A stretch of DNA of 12,800 nucleotides from Thermomicrobiales bacterium (GTDB lineage Bacteria; Chloroflexota; Chloroflexia; Thermomicrobiales; UBA6265). Location of the stretch: the NCBI GenBank assembly GCA_020847015.1, contig JADLCW010000541.1, forward strand, positions 1 to 12,800, written 5' to 3'. Below the pieces are notes generated by a model that did no database searches, was not told where the DNA came from, and saw only the letters and a program-made list of their open reading frames with translations. This document shows positions 7,595 to 12,800 of this stretch, piece by piece (position 1 is the stretch's first letter; each line of letters begins with the position of its first letter). The position numbers were made by a program, and so were the translations under genes.

Positions 7595-7951
7595 ATGGAC
7601 GACAAGACATTCGATGGATTGACCCGCGGCTTGGGACGAGATTGCACCCGGCGGGCGGCGATGAAGGGGTTGGTTGCGGCGGCGGCCGGGTTCGGCGTGG
7701 TCGCGCGCGGCGCGGCGGCGCAGGTCGAAGCCGAGAAGTGCGGCGGCAAGAACGACAAGTGTTTCCGCAACTCCGACTGCTGCAAGGGTCTCAAGTGCAA
7801 CAACAACAAGAAGAGCGGCGACCCGGGCGTCTGCAAGCAGAAGAACAAGAACAAGAAGGGCGGCCAGGGCGACTACTGCGAGCAGAACAACGACTGCAAG
7901 AAGGGCTACAAGTGCAAGCGCAACAAGAACAAGTGCAAGCGCAAGAACTAG
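7595..7951 (+). CDS. exported Lys-rich, cystine-knot-like small protein (6+4 Cys)
   Basis: No named family is recognised. The 118-residue product starts at the ATG with GAGG seven bases upstream. Residues 1-43 form an export signal of the Tat kind: an unusual conserved n-region (F-D-G-L-T-R-G-L-G-R), then T-R-R-A-A-M-K and an Ala-rich hydrophobic core ending in G-A-A-A-Q. The mature part is about 75 residues with about 20 Lys and 10 Cys. Module 1 (C49, C56, C62, C63, C68, C80) has spacing C-x6-C-x5-CC-x4-C-x11-C, the inhibitor-cystine-knot pattern. Module 2 (C95, C101, C107, C114) has C-x5-C-x5-C-x6-C. A Lys/Asn/Gly linker joins them. It is paralogous to the next gene, which has the same first two modules but uses Arg. 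A binding or cell-surface role is possible; toxicity or antimicrobial action is not shown. Confidence 0.85.
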   Translation: MDDKTFDGLTRGLGRDCTRRAAMKGLVAAAAGFGVVARGAAAQVEAEKCGGKNDKCFRNSDCCKGLKCNNNKKSGDPGVCKQKNKNKKGGQGDYCEQNNDCKKGYKCKRNKNKCKRKN

Positions 7952-7971
7952 ACGGCTGAGCAGGAGCCAGA

Positions 7972-8007
7972 GCGCGGGGCGGCGATGCGGCCGCCCCGCG
8001 CGTTTTT
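7972..8007 (+). terminator. strong rho-independent terminator
   Basis: GCGCGGGGCGGC (7972-7983) and GCCGCCCCGCGC (7990-8001) form a perfect 12-bp stem around GATGCG, followed by G and five T (8003-8007). It lies 20 bp after the stop of the Lys-rich gene and separates its transcript from the Arg-rich paralogue. Confidence 0.93.
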
Positions 8008-8068
8008 ATATCCGGGGCGGTTTTGCGCGGTGCGGAGCCGAGAACGTCGTTCGACGCGGGAGGCGGGC

Positions 8069-8653
8069 ATGGATGAGGGTTCGTTCGATGCGCTGAGCCG
8101 AGGCATCGGTCGGCACGCGACGCGGCGCTCGGCGCTGGCGGCGCTGACCGGGGCGCTGCTCGGGTTTGGCTCCGCGCGGGCCGTGCTGGCGCAGGAGACC
8201 GGCGCGCCGCCGCCGGACGATACGCCGCCGGACGATACGCCGCCGCCGGGCGATGCGCCGCTGACCGGCGACGTCGGGGCGGCCGGCGCCTGCCGCGGAC
8301 GGCGCGACCGCTGCAACAACAACCGCCGCTGTTGCCAGGGGCTGCGCTGCAACAACCGGCGGCGGCGCTGCGTGTGGCGGAACAACCACGGCCGCCGCGA
8401 AGGCGACTGGTGTCGGCGCAATGGCGACTGCGACCGGAACCGCAATCTGCGATGCGACAACGGGCGCAACCGCTGCGTGCATGTGTGCGGCCGGGTCGGC
8501 GAGCGGTGCCGCCAAGACCGCGATTGCTGCGGGCGCTCGTTGTGCGACGATAGTCGCGACCGCTGCTGCACGGTGCGCGGCGACAAGTGCACCCATAACA
8601 CGGACTGCTGCGGCAATCTGCGGTGCCGGCAGAGCATCTGCCAGAATCCCTGA
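8069..8653 (+). CDS. exported Arg-rich, multi-module cystine-knot-like protein (22 Cys)
   Basis: This is a paralogue of the preceding gene, 194 residues, with GGGAGG five bases before the ATG. The signal region repeats the same plan: S-F-D-A-L-S-R-G-I-G-R, A-T-R-R-S-A-L, hydrophobic core, cleavage near V-L-A-Q. A Pro/Asp linker (P-P-D-D-T repeats, about 47-65) precedes four cysteine modules. Module 1 is C75, 82, 88, 89, 94, 101. Module 2 is C115, 121, 129, 136. Module 3 is C140, 147, 153, 154, 159, 166. Module 4 is C167, 174, 180, 181, 186, 191. Modules 1, 3 and 4 share C-x6-C-x5-CC-x4-C-x(4-6)-C, the inhibitor-cystine-knot spacing; module 2 is the four-Cys type also seen in the neighbour. 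All 22 cysteines lie after the signal. Arg replaces Lys almost completely (one Lys in the mature part). Its function is unknown. No clear promoter is seen after the terminator at 7972-8007. Confidence 0.87.
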   Translation: MDEGSFDALSRGIGRHATRRSALAALTGALLGFGSARAVLAQETGAPPPDDTPPDDTPPPGDAPLTGDVGAAGACRGRRDRCNNNRRCCQGLRCNNRRRRCVWRNNHGRREGDWCRRNGDCDRNRNLRCDNGRNRCVHVCGRVGERCRQDRDCCGRSLCDDSRDRCCTVRGDKCTHNTDCCGNLRCRQSICQNP

Positions 8654-8699
8654 TTCGCCGGGGTCATCGCCGCTGGCGCGGCGACAAGTCGGTCGTGAA

Positions 8700-8736
8700 C
8701 GAACCGGGGGAGCGCGTGATGCGCTGCCCCGGTTCG
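8700..8736. terminator. hairpin between convergent genes, probable bidirectional terminator
   Basis: CGAACCGGGG (8700-8709) pairs with CCCCGGTTCG (8727-8736). Inside, after one G-G mismatch, AGCGC (8711-8715) pairs with GCGCT (8721-8725) around GTGAT. It lies 46 bp after the Arg-rich gene and 58 bp beyond the stop of the convergent transporter. It lacks a T-run on either side. Confidence 0.6.
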
Positions 8737-8794
8737 CGTGCGCCCGGCGCTCCGCGTCCGCCAGCCGCGCGGGACACGATCGCGGGATCGCCCG

Positions 8795-10228
8795 TTATGC
8801 CGCGCCGCCGGGCGGCCGATCGCTGCGCGGCGTCGCACCGTCGCGCGCCGAATCGAGCAGCACCTGCAAGATGGCGCGCGCCGCGGGCGAATCGCCCTGG
8901 GTGATGCGGAAGGCGCGCTGAATGAGCCAGACGACCACGGCCACGATCAGCGGCGGGGCCAGAATGAACACCAGGCGAGACCCCAGCAGGCTGGCGCCGA
9001 TGCCCAGCCCCAGCACCGCGACGACGGTGAGGGCGTTGTCGAGCACCTCCTGCATGCCGAAGGTGGTCGCTTGCCGGGCGAGGAGCACATAGCGGTTGAC
9101 ATAGGTTTGCACCGCCGCCAGCGCCGCGGTGGAGCCGAAGGCGGTGAGAATCGAGATCAGTCCGGCGGCCTGCATCTGGGGGGTGAGCGCGATGCCGAAC
9201 AGATTCAGCACCCGCAGCGGGCTGAATGGCGCCAGCACCGGCGCGACGATGTCGATCAGCCCGAACAGCACCAACCCCAGACTGAGCGCGGCCAGCGCCA
9301 TCACGCCCAGCGCGCGTTCGCCGCGGCGATCCATCAGCCAGGGGCCGAGCGCCGTGCCGGCCAGGAAGCCGAAGCCGCCCGGAGCCAGAATGTAGATGGT
9401 GTGGGTGGGGTTCGTGCCGAGCACGTCGCGGACGTACACCGGCATCAGGGTGTTGAATCCTTCGAACAGCGCGATGACGATGGAGCCGACGAGAATCATC
9501 GCGGCCACCTTGCGGTTGGCCAGCAGCCACACCGCCGTTCGCTCCGGGGAGGGCACGGAGGCTTTCCAGTCGACGGTGCGCGCCGCCTTCCCCAGCGAGA
9601 CCGCCGCCCCCTCATCCGGGATCGCCCGCGCTCGCCAAGCGCCGAGGAGGAGCACGACTCCGGCGACGTAGATGATGGTGCGCATGCTGGCGACGTTGAT
9701 CAGAAACGGCGCGAGAAACGCCGACCCCATGGCCGCGCCGATGCCGCCGGCGACGGCGATAATGGCGGCCACCGCGGCCACCTGGGCGACGGTGGACACC
9801 AGCGCGGTGGCGGCTTTTACGGCCGGGATGGCGACCTGGCCGAGCGAGGCGACCAGAAAGACGAGCACGATCAGACTGCCGACGCTGGTGCCGAACAGGG
9901 TAGGCACGATGAAGCAGGCCGCCGCTTGCAGCAGATAGGCGGAAACGATCGCCGTCCGCTTGGAGGTGGCGTCGACCAGCGCGCCGCCGCCGATGCCGAA
10001 GAGCAGCGCCGCGATGAAGCGGGTGGAGCCGACCAGCGAGATGGAGGCTTGCGACGCGCCGACGGTCGCCAGATACACCATCGCCCCGTAGGCGAGGGTG
10101 GCGATGCCGAGCGAGGCGGTGAAGCGCGCCCCGACCAGCGCGCGCACGCCGGGGTTGCGGAGCACCTGCTGTCTCAGGCTGGCGACCTGCGCCGCCTCGG
10201 TCTCCGGTTCCTCGGTCGTGGGGTTCAT
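8795..10228 (-). CDS. major facilitator superfamily (MFS) transporter
   Basis: The 477-residue integral membrane protein has about 11-12 hydrophobic segments and MFS signatures in both halves. The loop 2-3 motif appears as G-G-G-A-L-V-D-A-T-S-K-R (about residues 74-85), and its equivalent in the second half as G-P-W-L-M-D-R-R-G-E-R. A soluble charged N-terminus (about 35 residues, E/T/Q-rich) and a central cytoplasmic loop (about residues 205-235) fit a two-bundle fold. The layout resembles the EntS/MFS_3-type exporters, but the substrate cannot be read from sequence. The start is the ATG at 10228. No GGAGG precedes it, and the out-of-frame ATG at 10236 is not used, so initiation may be weak or leaderless-like. 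The gene is convergent with the cysteine-rich pair and divergent from the phosphatase-like gene. Confidence 0.88.
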   Translation of the reverse strand: MNPTTEEPETEAAQVASLRQQVLRNPGVRALVGARFTASLGIATLAYGAMVYLATVGASQASISLVGSTRFIAALLFGIGGGALVDATSKRTAIVSAYLLQAAACFIVPTLFGTSVGSLIVLVFLVASLGQVAIPAVKAATALVSTVAQVAAVAAIIAVAGGIGAAMGSAFLAPFLINVASMRTIIYVAGVVLLLGAWRARAIPDEGAAVSLGKAARTVDWKASVPSPERTAVWLLANRKVAAMILVGSIVIALFEGFNTLMPVYVRDVLGTNPTHTIYILAPGGFGFLAGTALGPWLMDRRGERALGVMALAALSLGLVLFGLIDIVAPVLAPFSPLRVLNLFGIALTPQMQAAGLISILTAFGSTAALAAVQTYVNRYVLLARQATTFGMQEVLDNALTVVAVLGLGIGASLLGSRLVFILAPPLIVAVVVWLIQRAFRITQGDSPAARAILQVLLDSARDGATPRSDRPPGGAA

Positions 10229-10266
10229 GGCGCCATATTTTCTCGTTCAGCCAGTGGTCGGCGCTC

Positions 10267-10296
10267 ATCGTAGCACGCGGCATGCGACAGTATCAC
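10267..10296 (-). promoter_or_regulatory. possible promoter of the MFS gene
   Basis: On the minus strand, GTGATA (10296-10291, four of six consensus) and TACGAT (10272-10267, four of six) are separated by 18 nt. The predicted start lies about 30 nt upstream of the ATG at 10228. The match is modest. Confidence 0.35.
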
Positions 10297-10363
10297 GACC
10301 GGATCGCGCGCCGGTCGCCGTCCGGCGCCGGTCCGGACAGGCATCGATCGGGAGACCGCCGCA

Positions 10364-10420
10364 ATGATCTTCGGGGCATGGATCGGCCGGATGCGAATCG
10401 CCGTCATGAGCGCTTGGTGA
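10364..10420 (+). CDS. possible 18-residue leader peptide overlapping the start of the holin/phosphatase gene
   Basis: The ATG at 10364 has GGAGA eight bases upstream and encodes M-I-F-G-A-W-I-G-R-M-R-I-A-V-M-S-A-W before TGA at 10418-10420. That stop overlaps an in-frame GTG (10417) of the downstream gene as GTGA, the usual arrangement for translational coupling. It is the best ribosome site in the region. The peptide is hydrophobic and resembles nothing known to me; it may be only a translated leader. Confidence 0.35.
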   Translation: MIFGAWIGRMRIAVMSAW

Positions 10421-12525
10421 CGCCGCTGCGCGCGATCCGCTGGGTTGCCAGCGCCGTCGTCGTCGAGGTGATCCTGCTGGCCTTGCTGGCCTGGCTGCTG
10501 CCCGGATTCAGCCTTGCCGATCCGGCGGCGCTCGTGCCGATGGCGCTGCTCATCCTCGCCGTGCAGTCGGTGTTGTGGCCGTTCGCCTACGATGTCGCCG
10601 TGCGCTTCGGCCCGTGGCTGTTCCCGCTGGTCAGCACCGTGCTGGCCGGTGCGGCGGTCGCGCTGGCGGCCTGGCTCAACGACCGCTTCCTCGTCGGCGG
10701 GGTGGTCGTCGCCGATCTGTGGTCCGGGGTGCTGGTCGCGCTCGGGCTCACGGTGGGGTCCACGCTGCTGGCGGCGGTGTTCTCCCTCGACGATGAACCC
10801 GCCTACGACCGCTTCGTGACCCGACCGCTGCGGAGCCGCTTCCACGGCACGCCGCGCTCGCCGGAGCCAGGGTTTCTGTTTCTGGAGATCGACGGGTTGA
10901 GCGACCCGGTGCTGCGTCGCGCGCTGGCCGAAGGGCATATGCCGACGCTGGCTCGCTGGCTGGAATCGGGCAGTCATCGCCTGATCGCGTGGGACCCGGA
11001 TCTCTCCTGCCAGACCTCGGCGTCGCAGGCGGGCATCCTGCTGGGTTCGAACGACGACATCCCTGCGTTTCGCTGGTGGGACAAACCGCGGCGCGAACTG
11101 ATGGTGTCCTCGCACCGCAGCGCGGCGCATGCGCTGGAAGAGGCGCTGTCGACCGGCAACGGGTTGCTGGCGCGCGGCGGAGCCGGGCGCTGGAATGCGT
11201 TTTCCGGCAACGCGGTCGAAAACATCGGCGTCTACAGCGTGTTTGGCGATGCCCAGCGCGGTTCGGCCAACTCCCTGCTCGGCTACCTGTTCTCCCCCTA
11301 CATGATCGCCCGCCTGCTCACGCTCTACGTGCTCGATGTGATGCGGGAGTGGCGGCAGGCGTGGTGGCAGCGGCATCGCGACGTGCGGCCGCGGGTGGCG
11401 CGGGGGGTGAAATACTCTCTGGTCCGGGCCGCCACCACCACCGCGATGCAGGAGGCCAGCCGCGCCATTCTGACCGCCGATATGCTGCGCGGGTTGCCAT
11501 CCGTCTACAACACCTTTTATGGCTACGACGAGGTGGCCCACCATGCCGGGATCGATCGCGAGGACGCGCTGGCGGTGCTGACGACGATCGACCGGGTGAT
11601 CGCCCATCTGGAGCGGGTCGCCGCGGACGCGCCGCGCCCCTATCACCTGATCGTGCTGTCCGATCACGGTCAGAGCCAGGGGGCCACCTTTCTGCAGCGG
11701 TACGGGGTGACGCTGGCCGATCTGACGCGGGAGCTGGTGGCGGCCGATGCAGCGGAGCCGGTGGCCGTGCTGGCGCACTTGGCCAACGAGGAGGAGCAAG
11801 GGCACATCGACGTGACGCTGAGCGAAGCGGTGCGCGGCGACACCCGCACCGCCCGCACCCTGCGCCGGGTGTTGCCGGCCACGGATGGCGACGAGCGCGG
11901 CAGCGACGCGGGGCCAGCACGCGAACCGGCTGCCCCCTCCGGCGCCGAGGCCGATGTCATCGTGCTGGCCTCGGGCAATCTGGGGCTGATCTCGTTCCCG
12001 CGCTGGCCGCAGCGGATGAGCCGCGAAGAGCTCGACGCGGCTTTTCCGAAATTGCTGGCCGGGCTGGTCGCGCACCCGGGCATCGCCTTCGTGATGGTGC
12101 GCTCGGAGGCGTGCGGGCCGCTGGCGATCGGGGCGGCCGGAACGCGGGCGCTGCAAACCGGCGCTATCGAGGGGATCGACCCGCTGGCTCCGTTCGAACC
12201 CAACGCGCCGGCGCATCTGCTGCGCTCGGCCGGGTTCGCCAATGCGCCGGACGTGCTCGTGATCAGCGCGACCGATCCGATCAGTGGTGAAGTTCCGGCA
12301 TTCGAAGAACTGGTGGGGAGCCACGGCGGACTTGGCGGACCGCAGCGGGAGCCGATTCTGCTGTACCCGACGGTGCTCGACCCCGGGCGGGACGAGATCG
12401 TCGGCACGGCCGGTCTGCATGCGGTGCTCAAGGGGTGGGTCGACCAGGCGCAGGGGGCGGCGGAGCCGGCCTCGCCCGCGCCGGCCGCCGAAGCGGTCGG
12501 GGCGCCTCACCCCGGGTCATCCTGA
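10378..12525 (+). CDS. membrane protein fusing a holin-IV-like domain to an alkaline-phosphatase-superfamily domain
   Basis: From ATG 10378 the product has 715 residues; the start could instead be GTG 10417 (702 residues). ATG 10378 lacks a good ribosome site. Residues about 18-137 contain four hydrophobic segments (about 20-42, 50-70, 80-100, 106-136) like the small phage-holin-family-4 membrane domain. Residues about 165-685 are an alkaline-phosphatase/nucleotide-pyrophosphatase-type domain. D172 (LEIDGLSD), the T213/S214 nucleophile region (CQTSASQAG), D384 and H388 (YGYDEVAHH), D429-H430 (LSDHGQSQG) and H649 (SHGGLGG) together give a complete two-metal site. It probably cleaves a phosphodiester or phosphomonoester outside or at the membrane; the substrate is unknown. 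The C-terminal tail (about 690-715) is Ala/Pro-rich, and its last codons and stop lie in an interspersed repeat. Confidence 0.85.
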   Translation: MDRPDANRRHERLVTPLRAIRWVASAVVVEVILLALLAWLLPGFSLADPAALVPMALLILAVQSVLWPFAYDVAVRFGPWLFPLVSTVLAGAAVALAAWLNDRFLVGGVVVADLWSGVLVALGLTVGSTLLAAVFSLDDEPAYDRFVTRPLRSRFHGTPRSPEPGFLFLEIDGLSDPVLRRALAEGHMPTLARWLESGSHRLIAWDPDLSCQTSASQAGILLGSNDDIPAFRWWDKPRRELMVSSHRSAAHALEEALSTGNGLLARGGAGRWNAFSGNAVENIGVYSVFGDAQRGSANSLLGYLFSPYMIARLLTLYVLDVMREWRQAWWQRHRDVRPRVARGVKYSLVRAATTTAMQEASRAILTADMLRGLPSVYNTFYGYDEVAHHAGIDREDALAVLTTIDRVIAHLERVAADAPRPYHLIVLSDHGQSQGATFLQRYGVTLADLTRELVAADAAEPVAVLAHLANEEEQGHIDVTLSEAVRGDTRTARTLRRVLPATDGDERGSDAGPAREPAAPSGAEADVIVLASGNLGLISFPRWPQRMSREELDAAFPKLLAGLVAHPGIAFVMVRSEACGPLAIGAAGTRALQTGAIEGIDPLAPFEPNAPAHLLRSAGFANAPDVLVISATDPISGEVPAFEELVGSHGGLGGPQREPILLYPTVLDPGRDEIVGTAGLHAVLKGWVDQAQGAAEPASPAPAAEAVGAPHPGSS

Positions 12526-12543
12526 GCGCAGCGAAGGTTCTCG
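12515..12543 (+). repeat. interspersed palindromic-repeat half-unit (copy A), supplying the stop codon of the upstream gene
   Basis: The sequence starts GGTCATCCTGAGCGCAGCGA and ends AGGTTCTCG. It matches copy B (12610-12638) at all but a few bases. The TGA inside it is the stop codon at 12523-12525. Confidence 0.85.
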
Positions 12544-12609
12544 CATCTGCCATCGCGTGATGCTGGCCGGCGAATCGTCGCTGGCTCCGGCCGCGTCAGC
12601 CTCCTGCGG

Positions 12610-12724
12610 GGTCATCCTGAACGGAGTGAAGGATCTCGCGGACGCCCGCGCGTGCCTGCGTCCGAGTGGACGCCAGACCGAGATCCTTCGCTCCGCTCAG
12701 TGGACCGTCTACGTTGGAATGACC
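12610..12724. repeat. inverted pair of the same repeat (copies B and C) forming a long palindromic element
   Basis: Copy B (12610-12638, plus strand) and copy C (12679-12724, minus strand) face each other. A 22-bp arm at 12617-12638 pairs with 12679-12700 with only two differences. The outer ends GGTCAT (12610-12615) and ATGACC (12719-12724) are also inverted. The 40-base centre holds a further 7-bp stem (12639-12645 with 12658-12664). Copy C carries an extra stretch between arm and end. The whole is 115 bp, with no open reading frame of note. It resembles REP/BIME or MITE-type elements. Confidence 0.8.
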
Positions 12725-12776
12725 TATGCGGAGCACCCGGGAGCGGGGAGTCGGTCTCCGCCGAAAGGAGTCCGTC

Positions 12777-12800
12777 ATGCCCCGGAAACAGCACCTCGTC
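12777..12800 (+). CDS. start of a gene that continues beyond the window
   Basis: ATG at 12777 has an excellent ribosome site (AAAGGAG, 12764-12770, six bases upstream). It encodes M-P-R-K-Q-H-L-V before the window ends. Eight residues do not allow a family to be named. The upstream 250 bp are filled mostly by the palindromic repeats, so its promoter would lie in or next to them. Confidence 0.6.

Noticed and set aside
8042..8052. GAAC-GTC-GTTC inverted repeat before the Arg-rich gene, as a second LexA box
   Set aside because: The half-sites are separated by three bases, not the four of the LexA consensus. The match is probably accidental.
8738..10273. 511-codon open frame on the plus strand
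   Set aside because: It is antisense to the MFS gene. The minus-strand frame has a dozen hydrophobic segments, while this one is an implausible His/Asp/Arg-rich chain.
10225..12510. 761-codon open frame on the minus strand
   Set aside because: It mirrors the holin/phosphatase gene, whose frame contains a complete metal site; the antisense product is Arg/His/Gln-rich shadow sequence.
12596..12778. 60-codon minus-strand open frames over the palindromic repeats
   Set aside because: They are made of the repeat sequence itself and have no ribosome site or motif.

Overview
The window looks like chromosomal DNA from a high-GC member of the Chloroflexota, most likely of the Thermomicrobia/Thermomicrobiales type. 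This is inferred from strong G/C bias at third codon positions, frequent GGAGG ribosome binding sites, Tat-type signal peptides preceded by a conserved 'FDxLxRGxGR...TRR' stretch, and a Gram-positive-type LexA box. No rRNA, tRNA, integrase, transposase or CRISPR array is visible.

Left part (1-3147): a possible gene fragment leaves the left edge on the minus strand. Then come a plus-strand cupredoxin lipoprotein with an Ala/Glu/Pro/Thr-rich linker (158-796) and its hairpin terminator, a long class II aldolase-family protein (983-2464) and a closely following GNAT acetyltransferase (2478-2978).

Middle minus-strand block (3148-5800): a thiamine-precursor-type (ThiY/THI5-like) solute-binding protein is preceded by a clear TPP riboswitch, a helix that can hide its ribosome binding site, and a good sigma-70-like promoter. 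Upstream lies about 450 bp of very G-rich non-coding DNA with a 19-bp tandem repeat (six GGGG tracts) and a second G-quadruplex motif. Next is a small membrane-anchored secreted protein of unknown function, with a 320-nt leader and a promoter that sits beside a near-consensus LexA (SOS) box.

Right part (5963-12800): a divergent amidohydrolase (5963-7399) lacks the usual catalytic Glu. It is followed by two tandem paralogues encoding exported, strongly cationic, cysteine-rich proteins built from inhibitor-cystine-knot-like modules (7595-7951 and 8069-8653). The first is Lys-rich with 6+4 cysteines and the second Arg-rich with 6+4+6+6; a strong intrinsic terminator lies between them. A minus-strand MFS transporter (8795-10228) is convergent with this pair. 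Divergent from it is a fused holin-IV-like membrane domain plus alkaline-phosphatase-superfamily enzyme (10378-12525). Its last codons run into an interspersed palindromic repeat family, with three copies between 12515 and 12724. A new gene starts at 12777 and leaves the window.

The two most interesting signals are the knottin-like gene pair and the riboswitch-controlled binding protein that has no adjacent ABC partners. Most genes look like independent transcription units; only the aldolase/GNAT pair looks like an operon.
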